64,000 nt of DNA from Rhizomys pruinosus (GCA_009823505.1 VZQC01008065.1:384145-448144), one strand, 5' to 3'; shown: positions 31,486 to 43,362, counted from the stretch's first letter. The notes: generated by a model from the sequence alone, not told the origin. Made by a program: numbers and translations.

Positions 31486-32689
31486 ATATACCCTCAATGA
31501 TTCACGTTTCTAATAGAAAAAAATTCACCCTCCTCCCTGACTCTGTCATGTGTTTTTTGTTTGTTTGTTGTTTATTTGTTTTGTTTTGTTTTAGGGGGGG
31601 TCTTCCATCTTTTGCATCCACGTATTTATTTTTATTTAATGTAGATTTCCCACTTTATACACATTTAAGTTTATTATTAAAGTCAATAATTTTCCTATGT
31701 TATATTCTTTGAAGTGATTCGAAAATATGAACTGTTTTTCCACTGTTTTCTATGCTTTGCTTTTCCTTAAATCTGATTGTAATGATATGTTACAGTGCAT
31801 GCAATACATAGAGGCTGTCACTCTGACATTTTTTACTTTTAATCATTTTTCTTATTCTTGCTTTTGTAATAACATGTATGAAAATCCCTTGACACTATGG
31901 TTTCAGAAAGCTGTGGACTGATTATTTTTACTTGAAAAAGTGAAATCATTTTCCATCTCCGTAGGTGAATATAAATCAAATGGTGCTCTGGCTTTTAAGC
32001 TCTCTGGACTTTTCTGCTTTCCTGTCACAATGGTCACCTTTATTTTGTCCTTTGTTACAGGTGACCTTCTAAAACTCATATGTTTCTTTTCTCAGAAACA
32101 CATTCTTTATCACCCTGATACTGTCTCTTTTTCTTTCTTGTACCAAATAATTTTAAGTGAGATTGTTGCCATTTATGTTATGCTTCATATCGAGTTACAA
32201 CTCCTAAAAATCTTGTATCTATGTTTATGCACAAATCTCTGCCTAGTAGCATCAAAAGAAAGGTCTCTCCTGACTAGTTTCTCTACATATACTCCTAGTA
32301 TGTCTAGGGCTCCCCCAGTCCTCTAGAATCACTTAGGTATCATGCTCTTCAAACATCTACAGTTGTCACTATCCTGGACAACTTGATTACTACACCTGAG
32401 GGAAAAACACCCAAACCTAGCATTCACTAGGGCCATGAAGAAGACTCTGACCTCCCTTCTGCCAATACCTGGTGCCTTTGACTCCAAAAACCAGATTGGA
32501 AAATCCAACCCCAGTGACTGAACTCACTGTACTCATACAGCCAGAAGCCCTGGGGCTGATGAGGCTCCATGTCCCAGGCTCTAGCCACCTCTACCTGGAA
32601 AACCAACACCTAATAATGGACATGGGTCCCCATGACTATTGATTGCCCAGCCTCTAAACAGAAAATGGGCCTGAGAAACATCTTTAAAA
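31486..32689. other. Unclassified sequence
   Basis: A (TTTG)n/(GTTT)n run lies at about 31554-31592. An open stretch at 31940-32326 on the plus strand (128 residues, hydrophobic) matches no family I know and has no splice or start context that convinces me. Positions 32340-32660 are GC-richer and unassigned. Confidence 0.45.
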
Positions 32690-33262
32690 GTGTCCAAAAT
32701 CATTAATAATTAAGGAAATGCAAATTAAAACCACACTAAAGTATCATCTCACTCCAATAAGACCAGGCAAGATCAAGAAAACAAAAGATATCAAATGCCA
32801 GAGAGGTTGTAGGGAAAGGGGGACAGGCATCTACTGCTGGTAGGAATGTAAATTTGTACAACCACTACGGAAAGCAGTGTGGAGAACCCTTAAAAGACCT
32901 AAAATTAGCCTACTAGTTGACCCAGCCATATCACTCCTGAGTATATACCCATAAGACTCATGCTACCACAGAGATACATGCATAGCTATGTTTACTACAG
33001 CTCTCTTCACAATAGGGAGGAGCTGGATCTAACCCAAGTTCCCTTCAATGGACAAGTGGAGTTCTATGCAGCAGCAAAGAAAGATGGCCTCATGAAATCT
33101 GCAGGTAACAGATGGAACTAGAAGATACCATGCTAAGTGAAGTAACACAGTCCCAGAAAAACACCTAACAAATCTAGATGTAGGGTAATTATACAAAGGG
33201 ACAGGCACAAATGTCCATGTCACCATACCTTTTGGATGTATAGACAAATCGACTCTTCCTAC
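32690..33262 (+). mobile_element. 5'-truncated L1, plus strand (ORF2 C-terminus)
   Basis: It begins at TTAATAATTAAGGAAATGCA and includes ATTAAAACCACACTAAAGTA, TGCTGGTAGGAATGTAAATT, ACCACTACGGAAAGCAGTGT and ATACATGCATAGCTATGTTT, all typical ORF2 3' text, then the segment normally next to the ORF2 stop. Frames are broken. Confidence 0.88.
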
Positions 33263-34080
33263 TGGTACCAAAGTTCTCCTTTACTAAAATGTTTTATTTA
33301 ACTATTAATCATTTAAACATTTTATAATTATACCTGGTCCTGGTACCCCTCCCTACTTCTCCTGTTCATTTTTGATGTTTGGATGGGCCAATTGTTTTGC
33401 TGGTGGCTTCTAGTCCCTTTCAATAGTCCAAGGACTGACACATCTCACAGGCACCCAAGTTGGTCCTGGCTCTGCCATTCACTGAATGGAGGAGGATTCC
33501 AGGCCTCTGGAACCTGAACTGAAAGCAGCAAAGCTTTTGTTTGTCAGTGGTTGCCCCATGAGAGCTGCAGCCAGGATCCGGAATAGATACAGGGTCCACC
33601 TGCTTCCAGACAAAGCCTAGTTGGGCCTAGGAAGAAAAAACGCCTGGCTGGCAATGCCTAAAAACCAGAAATCTCCCTCTCCTAATGGTAGGCTGGTTCA
33701 TGGCCTTCCTGGAGGTGAGTCCATGTTGAAAGAAACCCACTCAGCTGCACAGAAAGTTCTCAATTTGGAGAGTTTCATCTTGATGTTATGAAGTCCTGCT
33801 TAGCCTAGATTAAAGTTGTCCATCATTGTCTGGAGGACAGTCTGGGTCTGTCACTTGGACTTGCAGTAACCCATGTGAAATTTTGTATGTGCCTAGGATG
33901 TATGGATTGTATCCTCAGTGAGGGCCTCTCATTTACTCAGGAACCCACCTAACAGGGCACCTCATGGTGACTTAAGAGGTCTTACAGTAAATTTACATGC
34001 ATAAACCCTGTGTTTATGGGAGGTGAGTGTCCATTTAGGTGAAATGATCACAGAGAAACCACAGGTTGGGGCTGAGAAGT
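33263..34080. other. Unclassified, moderately GC sequence upstream of an LTR
   Basis: No gene is recognised. It may hold L1 3' UTR remains (33263-33350) and degraded retroviral sequence, but I cannot show this. Confidence 0.35.
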
Positions 34081-34084
34081 ATAA

Positions 34085-34617
34085 CTGATGCTAAGAAAAG
34101 TCTGAATCAGTCTGAATTAAAAAGTAAATAAAGGGAGTCATTTATTCCAGAAAATGTGCTTTCTCTCAGGCTGGCCATCTGGAGGACCATATTTCTGGGA
34201 GGTGGGAAGAAGCTTTTAAAGGTAGGGGAGGGGAGATGTTAAGGTGTTGGAATCAGCCAATCAGGTCAGATGGTCTCATGGGAATTTGGGACTCCATCAC
34301 TCCCCCCCCCACCAGCCCCTCCCTGAGGCCCAGGTGGAAGTCATAAGATCTTCCTGACACCATCCCAGGGAAGAACAGCAGCTGATGAGAAAGCATGTGA
34401 TGACAGGGAAAGAAAGCAACAATTATGTACACAGCATATGATGTAGGGAGTATGGGATTCCTCACTGGCAGGCAAGGTCACCCTGCCTATAAAACCTGTC
34501 CATTTTGAATAAAGTTTCTCTCTGTATTTGGATACCTCACCATGAGTCTTTGTGCTGTGCTTTCCCATGCTTGCTTCCCACATGGCTCACCATGGAAATA
34601 AATAGGGAGACCCCACA
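34085..34617 (+). mobile_element. Probable ERV2 (betaretrovirus-like) LTR
   Basis: An ancient endogenous retrovirus LTR inferred from ordered signals: a CCAAT-type box (CAGCCAATCAGG, about 34254-34265), TATAAAA (34488-34494), AATAAA (34508-34513) and a 3' end in ...CCCCACA at 34617. Two bases later a primer-binding-site-like segment begins. The 5' edge is a guess because I could not find a clear TG end with a matching short target duplication. No gag, pol or env frame is visible nearby. Confidence 0.6.
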
Positions 34618-34619
34618 AA

Positions 34620-34638
34620 TGGCACCTAGACGTGGGGC
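34620..34638 (+). promoter_or_regulatory. Degenerate tRNA-Lys-type primer-binding site
   Basis: TGGCACCTAGACGTGGGGC resembles TGGCGCCCAACGTGGGGC, complementary to the 3' end of tRNA-Lys(1,2), which many betaretroviruses use to prime reverse transcription. It differs by two transitions and one extra base, as expected of an old fixed copy. Confidence 0.6.
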
Positions 34639-35828
34639 TGGAAGAAATATGGAAAAGTTCCATGTGCAAACCTCATCAACCTTTCTCTCTTAACATCTAC
34701 CCTGTGCTATGGGACTGGCTATCCTGCTCAATTGGGTGGATGGGATGTGTGGCTTTGCATGCACAAAGGAAACTGGCAGTTTCCTGGCCTGGTTCATGAA
34801 GCCCTCTGCTCACATGGGAGCTAGGGAGGCTGGCAGCATTCTGGCCTGCCTACTTTGTTGTCTAGGTCATGAAAGTCAACAATTGCTCCCCAGCCACAAA
34901 TTTGCCCACAAGGCCATCACCTCTCTTGGGGATCAATGGAGAATGAATGGGTTTCCTTGGTTTCAGCTGTCTTGAACTAGTTTTTCCAGTTTGGGTCACA
35001 GCCAGTTTGAGATTACCTCTTCATATGCTAATTCCCCTTGGCTTGCTCTGGTCCTCTACTCAGGCCAGAGCACTGGTTTCTGTGTTGTAAATTTAGAAAC
35101 ATTCACCACTAAACTACAGTTTCCTTAAGGAGAAACATTCTCTTGAAAGTGCCTTCATTCTAAAAGGTTTTTTTTTTTTTTTTAAATCTCTATTTAAACC
35201 TGCTTTGGTGTAGAATTGTATTGCACTCTTGGCTTCTTGTGGATTTGGGGGGAACTACTAAATTTCTGATTCTTCGTACTTATATATAATCTTTATCATT
35301 CATGTGCATTTCTGGTGCTGGCTAATTATGGATCATAGCTCAATCGCTTAAGTGGGCATGACACCCTAAGAAGGGGTAAAGCTCTGTGGATAGTCAATCC
35401 TTTAGCTTGCAAGGAGTCACCACACTTACACTGGTTTCAGCTATCAGGTTCAGACTTGTGGATTTTCCAGCTTCACAGCCTGGGGCTACAAAATATTTTG
35501 TCTCCCTTGGGCTAATGGAATAATCAATTTCATAGTCAGCAGATGCTATTGAAGGGTTATCAACAAACAGTGGGTAAACAGCCCCCCTTCTTCAGAAGCA
35601 GTGCATCTCAACCGGTGCCTTCGTCACCAACAGTGCCCTCAACTGACACCTAACTAAAGCCCTAAAAAGTTAACACTTCTTGGGCTTGGGCTAAGTATCT
35701 GTAGATAATTCCCATCTATTGTCATTTCTCTCAAATTTGTATGCAAATTTGGTCAATTTAAATACCATGTCAACATAATTAAAATGTAATTATTTATTTG
35801 TTTATTGGTTGATTGATTGATTGATTTT
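34639..35828 (+). other. Possible degraded ERV leader or internal sequence
   Basis: It directly follows the primer-binding site, so retroviral internal origin is expected from position. I see no coding homology: the open stretch at 34709-34975 has no recognisable gag motif. A (T)17 run lies at about 35168-35184. Confidence 0.35.
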
Positions 35829-35965
35829 TGCCAGGTGTGGTAGTGCACACCTTTAATCCCAGCACTCAGAAGGCATAGGCAGGTGGGTCTCTGATTTCAA
35901 GGCAAGCTCCAGGCCAGGTGGGAATAAAGGGAGGCCCTGTCTCAAAATGACCAAAAAAGAAAAAT
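35829..35965 (+). mobile_element. B1 SINE, plus strand
   Basis: GCCAGGTGTGGTAGTGCACA, CCTTTAATCCCAGCACTCAG, TTTCAAGGCAAGCTCCAGGC and GGGAGGCCCTGTCTCAAAA appear in order, with a short A-rich tail. (TTGA)n precedes it. Confidence 0.93.
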
Positions 35966-37990
35966 AAGTAATTGTTAGGTTATAAAAGGCTCAAACCACA
36001 GATAAAAGACACGTTTGGCTTAAGTCACTCCAGGAACATGATGTACTTCCATGTGGACTGCCAGAGCGGGCCACCTGCAGGCACGTGGTGGAACAGGAGC
36101 AGGAGCAGGGCAGGGCAAGATGGCGACTGGGGTCCATCCATTTACAGCCAGGAAGTGGGGCCTCAGGTACAGGGGAAGGGGTCAGAAGATTGACAGCCTC
36201 TGGAGAAAGTGGGCACCTGTGTGTCCCTTGGGATTCTGGGAAGCCCAGACCTAACATTCCAGCCTTTTGCTTATGATAAGGAAATGGGACACTGTTCTCT
36301 ATTCTGCATCTGCTTCAGAGCTGATGAAGGGTGTGGCAAAATGTTGGGGGAACAGCTGTCAGGTTGGAGGGTTAGATTCTGGTTTCCCATTTCGGCTGCT
36401 CTGCATGCCCTGCCTGGTGGTTTTGTCCAGATCAATAGTGGCCAGCAGTTAGTGGACATTTTCTCTGCAACTGAAAAGACAAGCTGGTTGAGTCTCATTT
36501 GAGTATACCAGTGCAGGGACTTCACAGTACCAACTCAGGGGTGGGGGTGGGGGGTGGCTGCTGGGTGCATTAACAATTGGAGGGTCCCTGTCTAGTCTAG
36601 GGTCTTCAGAGGGAGATAGGACCTATACCCTGGTTTGAGGAATTGGAAAAAAGTTTTAGTAGACAGAGCTTTAGAATGAGGGCCAGCTTTCACAGGGCTC
36701 CAGAATGAGAGCCATAACCACGAGAATATAAAAAGTGGTATTTTCTGGCATGGTGCATTAAATCTGTCACCTATCTCTGAGATATTTTCTAGCATGACAC
36801 AGTAGGTTCCTAACTTAGCACAGTAGGTATCTCACCTATCTTTCTGTTAATAAATTATTTCATTTTCTCTTCTTTACATTACAGTTTCCTGTTGGGGTGT
36901 TTAAAACTGCACAGTTAGCTCAGATAAATGAAATGAGTTTTGGTGTTAAGGTCAGTTGAGGTTCTGGTCCTTAGAGGGTTACTCAGGCTTTGCACCTGGC
37001 TCTCTTCACCAGTTCCATCTATGTGAGGACAAAGTCAGGTCTTGCTTGACCAGAGCTTCTCTTTGAAGCATGAGGCGATTCTCCTCTATATGAACTTTCC
37101 TCCCTTGACTGGACACTGGCCAGATGAAGTCCTTTTAAGTGAATCTCCAAGGCCTTCCTGGACTGGGATGACTGGTGACTCACTGCCATAGGACATTACA
37201 AAGGCACCAATGCAGGGCCCTAGGATTTAAGTCTACCTCAGAGGGTAGGGGCCAAAATACTCTCCCTTCAAATTGCTCTTGCCAAATCAGATTGGAGCTT
37301 TAAGTGTGGTTTCCAAACCTCCAAGAGGATTATTTGAATTAATTTGGTATTTTAATTACCATATAACTCCTAAGTAAAGCTTGAACTGCCACTTAAACAC
37401 CCTTAATGAATTCTTAATTGCTATGGAAAAATATTCTGACAAATAATAAGGGCACCTGGTAGGGGTCTGGTGGTAGTAGCTGCAGAACAGGCTAGGAAAG
37501 GATGTTACTTACTGACTTGTGTTGCTGGCTCATGTTCAGCCTATTGTATACAATATAGAAATATCTGGCAAGAATGGCATTGCCCACAATGGGCATGGGC
37601 CAGTCCAATGAAGGCAATTATTGAAGTTTCTCAGCTCAGGTGTATCAAGTTGACATTATACCTATGCAGTAAGGCCTACAATTTGTTCTTTAAGGTCTAT
37701 CAAGGTAATTTAGGTACTCAAAGTAGAATGGATTTAAACCATGAAAGGCAAAAAGTTCTAACATGAAACAAACCCAAGATAATAAAGAATTCAAAACCAA
37801 TTCCTTTTAGGACTATTTCAAATGAGGCTGTGTCACTTATCCCTAGATTTTGAATTATAGATTTGAGAAGGAAAAGGAAGGGGGGGGGCATTGTCACATA
37901 CCAACAACAGACAGGAAGTACTTAGGGATCACCCAAATTGGTTACATTCAGATTGTCCATGTGGTCACCAGAAGTAAAAGCCAATTTTTC
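35966..37990. other. Unclassified, GC-moderate sequence, no gene shown
   Basis: Several open stretches overlap near 35970-36525, but they are in conflicting frames and none has a known domain. TATAAAA (about 36728) and AATAAA (about 36849) signals could belong to another degraded LTR. GTGTATCAAGTTGACATTAT near 37647 resembles text common in rodent interspersed repeats. I could not assign an element. Confidence 0.35.
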
Positions 37991-38007
37991 TTAAAAACAT
38001 TAAAAGT

Positions 38008-38258
38008 GGGCTGGAGAGATGGCCTAGCGGTTAAGAGCGCCGACCGCTCTTACAGAGGACCCGGGTTCGATCCCCAGCACCCACATGGCGGCCGAGAACC
38101 GTCTGAAACTCCTCCAGGAGAACTCCAGTTCCAGGGGAATCCGACACCCTCTTCTGACCTCCGCGGCATTGCACGACACGGGTGCACAAACTTGCATGCA
38201 GACAGTACATTCATACACATACAGAAATAAATAAAAATTAATAAAAAAAAAATTAAAA
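38008..38258 (+). mobile_element. B2-like SINE, plus strand, with perfect 15-bp TSD
   Basis: The head GGGCTGGAGAGATGGCCTAG and AAGAGCGCCGACCGCTCTTA, the B box GGGTTCGATCCCC, the CCGCGGCATTGCACGACACG segment and an AT-rich tail are all intact. AAAAACATTAAAAGT is duplicated exactly at 37993-38007 and 38259-38273. Confidence 0.97.
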
Positions 38259-38273
38259 AAAAACATTAAAAGT

Positions 38274-38951
38274 AACATGTGAAAAGTATAACAGGTATAT
38301 AAAATAGTTTTAGTATGTATGGGTAACTCAATATTTATATATGTCTGTTTCACTTGAGGCTGTAACAGGGTATATTGTACCTGGTAGGTGGAAAACAATT
38401 TCTTGTATATGCCATAATTACATTATACAATTCTTAAAAGTGAACAGTACTTCATGCATACTTCATGCATCTAATAAATAAATTCGGCATGACCATTTAT
38501 AAAGATTGTCCTGAGCAGAGGCACATGCATTGTTATCATACACAGACAGATCTTAATATGCTGTTTAACAATATCATACACATACACACATTTATTCATA
38601 CATTCCTTTAAGAGATTTTTACCCTAGTGTTTGTACTGAGCAGTCACATGCACTGGGAAAAAACACCTTTAGAAATATTATTTAAAACACAGAGGTCTAA
38701 TTAGTTGCACTGCCAAGGCTTAGATGACTAATGGTTCCCTTATCACGCTGGCATTGATGTCTTGTACCTTTGGTTCTAAAACGTATTGAAATACTTTAAC
38801 AGGTGATGGAAAACAGAATTATATATACAATAATTAAAAAACTGACAATACCAAATGTATTTAGAATGTTTCATTGAAGGGAAGAGATTTCAGGAAAAGC
38901 CATGTTCCAATGTCCAAGCTCCAGAGTATGAATGATTCCAGGAATTTTTTA
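38274..38951. other. AT-rich single-copy sequence
   Basis: No gene or element is recognised. CTTCATGCATACTTCATGCA (about 38451) is a small 10-bp tandem repeat. Confidence 0.5.
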
Positions 38952-38967
38952 AAAATGGTCTCTGGTC

Positions 38968-39199
38968 GGGCTGGAGAGATGGCCTAGCGGTTAAGAGCGC
39001 CGACCGCTCTTGCGGAGGACCTGGGTTCGATCCCCAGCACCCACATGGCGGCCGAGAACCGTCTGAAACTCTGATTCCAGGAGAACTCTAGCTCCAGGGG
39101 AACCCGACACCCTCTTCTGACCTCCGCGGCATTGCACGACACGGGTGCACAAACTTGCATGCAGACAGTACATTGATACACATACAGAAATAAATAAAT
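38968..39199 (+). mobile_element. B2-like SINE, plus strand (left half of a composite)
   Basis: Full length, with GGGCTGGAGAGATGGCCTAG, AAGAGCGCCGACCGCTCTTG, GGGTTCGATCCCC and CCGCGGCATTGCACGACACG, ending in AAATAAATAAAT at 39199. No target duplicate follows this tail. A B1 begins at the next base. The left duplicate AAAATGGTCTCTGGTC is at 38952-38967. Confidence 0.96.
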
Positions 39200-39374
39200 G
39201 CTGGGCGTGGTGGCGCACGCCTTTAATCCTAGCACTTGGGAGGCAGAGGCACGCGGATCTCTGAGTCTGAGGCCAGCCTGGTCTACAGAGTGAGTTCCAG
39301 GACAGCCAGAGCTACAGGGAGACCCTGTCTCAAAAAGACAAAAAAATAAAATAAAATAAAATAAAATAAAAAAT
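39200..39374 (+). mobile_element. B1 SINE, plus strand (right half of a composite)
   Basis: Full-length B1 from GCTGGGCGTGGTGGCGCACG to GGGAGACCCTGTCTC, then an (AAAAT)n tail to 39374. The right copy of AAAATGGTCTCTGGTC follows at 39375-39390, so a single 16-bp perfect duplication encloses both SINEs. Confidence 0.96.
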
Positions 39375-39390
39375 AAAATGGTCTCTGGTC

Positions 39391-40739
39391 AGAAGGATAG
39401 TGACACAGCTGTCAGAAAAAGTCTGGTTACATAGAAGAAAATAAAACAAAATCTGTTAGTGAACCCATAAGGGTTAAAAATCAGGTCTTCAGAAGTCTGG
39501 AAACAAGAAAAATACTGGAAAAGAATTTTTTTTTAGTTATAATACCTGTGGAGAAAATAATTTGGACACATAAGAAATTTAAGCAGTGTAGAAATCTAGG
39601 AACTTGGGTTCAAATCAGGGGTTTGAAAAAATTTAAGAGGCATGCCAAAAGTAAACTTGTTAGTTTTTGTTTTTGTGCACAATATAGAATGAAAGAAGTT
39701 TGAAGTGACCACTTTGTTTTGACAGAAATTAATACACAGGAGAACATGGACACATGACAGTTACAAAGACACATTGAAGAATGGTCATAACACACAGACA
39801 GCTTGGACAGACACATTACTTAACTGTATCCATTAACTCTGGACAATGGGAAAATCCCCCCTCCCCCCCTTTTTTTCTTCTAGAATGTCATAGGTAAGTG
39901 TTGATACCCAGAATAACTTGATTGTAAGGCACAGAAAATTCTAAGTTCCCTGATCTGCTGCACATGGAAACCTAAAGTTGTCCATTTGTTGTTCAGAGCT
40001 GTGGAACTATTAATTGCAATTATCACATTTACACAGAATCATTTAGAGTTTAAGACATCTACTTAGGTGGAAACAGCATGTATGATCATACTGTGCTTTA
40101 CAGCACATTCTGTGTGTGTGTCTGTGCAGGATAGAGGATGGGGCAGGCAGGCAGATCTGGTGGCTTGTGGATATTACCTGGTAATTTAATGAGAATAAAT
40201 TTATTGTTAGTGGAAAAAAATAAAAATTGCCAGCCAGGAGAAAGTTTACTGTCTGAGGGAAAAGCTGGATGCAGGTGAGACAGGGCATAGTGGACAGACC
40301 TTCTCAGATATGGAGGCTTATATATGGGGTTTATAAGGAAAAAACAATGAAATGGAAAATGTAAAAATCTGATAAAATGCCAAAATCTGAAATAATCCCT
40401 TAAAATTAGGTAAAAGTCTTGTAAACAATATATATATAAAAAAGTTTTTTTGTTGTTAAAAAGCCAAATGATTTAAAAATCTCAAACAAAAGCCTGTTAA
40501 AAAATTACTATCCATACAAAAGGAAAAATGGAAAGTTGATTGTATTTTGAAATGGATGAAAAACCAGTAAAAACAAAACTTGATTACTCTGACATAAAAT
40601 TGTACTAATGGAATTCCAATTGCCTTTTTATAATAATCCAATATAAAACCCAAAAACCAAAATTGTGAAAGGATCAGAACATGCCATTAAATAAATTGTA
40701 AAAGAATTAGAACATGGCATTAGTTTTTATAAGCTCTGA
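39391..40739. other. AT-rich single-copy sequence
   Basis: No gene or named element. It includes a C-then-T homopolymer stretch at about 39856-39880. Confidence 0.5.
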
Positions 40740-40948
40740 TATAAATTCAAGCTTCCTGCCATGTGCTCTAGATGGAGTGGGGGTGGCTCAGCGCCATCAT
40801 GGAAACAGGGCAGCCTCACGGTGGTGTGGAAACAGTCTGCCACTCCCGTTTCTGTTTGAATGTACCACCAGTGGGGAAAAAGCTGTGCAGTAGTGGCAGC
40901 AGGCTATGGTGGTGCATGGCCATACAGGAGAGGGGAAAAAAAAAAAAA
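40740..40948. other. GC-richer sequence ending in poly-A at the gap
   Basis: A purine-rich, GC-moderate sequence that ends in 13 A's against the gap. No family is recognised. Apparent long frames here are produced by translating through the gap. Confidence 0.4.
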
Positions 40949-41278
40949 NNNNNNNNNNNNNNNNNNNNNNNNNNNNNNNNNNNNNNNNNNNNNNNNNNNN
41001 NNNNNNNNNNNNNNNNNNNNNNNNNNNNNNNNNNNNNNNNNNNNNNNNNNNNNNNNNNNNNNNNNNNNNNNNNNNNNNNNNNNNNNNNNNNNNNNNNNNN
41101 NNNNNNNNNNNNNNNNNNNNNNNNNNNNNNNNNNNNNNNNNNNNNNNNNNNNNNNNNNNNNNNNNNNNNNNNNNNNNNNNNNNNNNNNNNNNNNNNNNNN
41201 NNNNNNNNNNNNNNNNNNNNNNNNNNNNNNNNNNNNNNNNNNNNNNNNNNNNNNNNNNNNNNNNNNNNNNNNNNNNNN
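40949..41278. other. Assembly gap (330 N)
   Basis: 330 undetermined bases, flanked by A-runs on both sides. The gap probably lies in a long poly-A or A-rich repeat, and its true size is unknown. Confidence 0.99.
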
Positions 41279-41744
41279 AAAAAAAAAAAAAAAAAAACCA
41301 CATGGCAGGGGGTGGAGGGCAGTGGGGCAGCAGGCCAGGTGGTGGGGAAGGCACAGTAAAAGGAAGATAAAAGAAAAGAAAAAAGCCTGGATTGAGGGTG
41401 CAGTCTGTTACTACAGAAATCTGCCAAGGGTGAAGAGAGGAGAGATACAGATCAGAGCACATGGGGTGGGGGAGGAGAGGAGAGGAGAAGAGAGAGAGAA
41501 GGAAGCAAAGGTTTTACCCTCAAAAACACTGTCTGAGGGCTAGGGCACATCCACCTTAGTGTCAGGGGTGCTGGTCAGAGTCCCCAGGCCCACGCAACCA
41601 ACGTGGGGGACTCTGAAACGGGGTCCACAGGCCTGTGAAAATCAGCATCCTGAAATTCACATGGGGGACCATGAATGGGTCCTGATTTTGTCCCTAGCCT
41701 CTCAGGGGTCCAAAAAGGGGAAAGCGGAATGGAGGCTAAAACAG
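41279..41744. other. GC-richer unclassified sequence after the gap
   Basis: It starts with 19 A's, then G-rich sequence and a GAGGAGAGGAGAGG purine run (about 41471-41500). CAACGTGGGGGACTCTG and ACATGGGGGACCATG recall retroviral-repeat text but are not enough to assign an element. Confidence 0.4.
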
Positions 41745-41747
41745 GAA

Positions 41748-41880
41748 GCACAATCCTAGCACTTGGGAGGCAGAGGCAGGTGGATCTTTGTGAGATCAAG
41801 GCCAGCCTGGTCTACAGAGTGAGTTCCAGGACAGCTGGGGCTACAGGGAGACCCTGTCTCAAAAAGACCAAAATAAATAA
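41748..41880 (+). mobile_element. 5'-truncated B1 SINE, plus strand
   Basis: It begins at about AATCCTAGCACTTGGGAGGC and continues with GATCAAGGCCAGCCTGGTCT and GGGAGACCCTGTCTCAAAAA, then an (AAT)n tail. Confidence 0.93.
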
Positions 41881-42605
41881 TAATAATAATTTTAAAAATG
41901 TCACATCATGACTAATGCTTCCATCTTTTCAAATCAGGGAAATGACTCATGGAGACAAAGACAGAAGCATTATACCAATTATGACCAGAGATCATTTCTA
42001 AAAACCCTGAGATCTTATTTATATCTAGAATAGCTAAAACTCTCTCTGGAGAGGTGTAAACACCTGCTACCTCCTCCCTGGTCCCTGTGAAAAAGCAAGG
42101 TAGAATTCTGCCAAACTACATTCTGGGAAACCAGAACATTTATTTGCCTTATTTACAAAGCAATGGGTGAGTGTACTTATAGGAGCGTCTGTGTGCCCTT
42201 CCTAAGGCAGCACTATAAACTCTTCATCTAAGTGTGAATGTTGATAGCTCCACTGCCGCATGATATGGGAAGAGTGCCTCTCCTTGGCTCCTTCAATTTA
42301 CATACTCTTAACCACTCCCCTCCTGCAACTAGGGCTGAGGAGTTGGCAGGTATAGCTGACTCTCCCTGCCCCCCTTTGTTGTGGATCAAAACAATCAACC
42401 AGCCTAGCTGTGATGATTTTAAGCAAGGGAGCACAACCTGGCTTGGGAAGATGGCATCTTTCCTTGGTCTGTCAGTGAGCAGTCCTATGCAACAACTACC
42501 AATGTCATCATACCAAGAGAGACTGCTATCATACTGTTTTCATACATTTTTTGAGATTGTCTTCATCCTATCCAGTTAAACACAATTTAGTGGATCAATG
42601 TTAAA
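41881..42605. other. Unclassified sequence, perhaps an old L1 5' flank
   Basis: I see no gene. The open stretch at 42238-42579 has no family match that I can recognise. Confidence 0.35.
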
Positions 42606-43215
42606 ATGTAGAAGTCTCAAAAATAAATTAATCATCCAAGAAAAATTACCCAAAATATACATTGAAGTAAGGACAATCTCTTCCATAAATGATGCTCAAA
42701 AACTAGATATTATATACAAAAGAATGAAACCACATCTTTATTTCTTACTATAAATGTAACTCAAATTTGATGGGAAAATTAAATGTAAGTTTAGAAAGCA
42801 TAGAGTAAAAAAAGTAATACAGGAAAAAAATTCAACAACTTGTTACTGACAATAATAAACAAAATTAGAACATATTACATAAAGGCAAATATTATCAAAT
42901 GAGATTATATCAAACTGAGAAGCATTTATATAAGGAAGAAAGAGCAGAGTAAAGAGAACCTACGGAATGGGATGAAATATATAGTATTCATCTGGCAAGG
43001 AACTACTATATACCATACGTTAAGAACCCAGATATTGAACACTATAAAAATTGATGTTAACATTGAAAAATGACTAGAAAGGACCTTTCTCAAAACAGCA
43101 TACACTATATATCCAATAAATACACGTAAAATTGTCTAACATCTTAAGGCATCAGTGAACTCCAAATCAAAGTCATGATGTCATTTCACTCCAGTTAGAA
43201 GAGTCATTTTCAAAG
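42606..43215 (+). mobile_element. Very old L1 ORF2 C-terminal fragment, plus strand
   Basis: Weak but ordered L1 text: a CTAGATATTATATACAAAAG segment, AAACCACATCTTTATTTCTT, ACAGCATACACTATATATCC and GCATCAGTGAACTCCAAATC, then GATGTCATTTCACTCCAGTT. These are decayed forms of the ORF2 3' region. No frame remains. Confidence 0.65.
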
Positions 43216-43322
43216 TGAAATAAGGCCAAATTCTCTTTAGGAAGAAGAAGCAAAGAATAGGACATTTTATACATTGTTTTAAAGAATTTAAATTATTTTG
43301 ACACGGGTTTTTTAACATTTTT

Positions 43323-43362
<40 letters not shown>

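Noticed and set aside
31940..32326. A 128-residue open frame on the plus strand, possible host exon
   Set aside because: It is hydrophobic, low in charged residues and AT-rich, with no recognised family, and such lengths are expected by chance in T-rich DNA. No convincing splice context was seen.
34709..34975. Frame just after the LTR and primer-binding site as a retroviral gag
   Set aside because: The 88 residues show no gag-type features such as a zinc knuckle or major homology region, and the position alone is not enough.
35972..36525. A cluster of overlapping open frames, possible coding exon
   Set aside because: Several frames on both strands are open at once, which reflects higher GC rather than selection. 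None has a recognisable domain.
40772..41543. Long frames of 150-227 residues
   Set aside because: They read through the 330-N gap, so most of their length is undetermined residues. The ends are poly-lysine or poly-phenylalanine from A/T runs.
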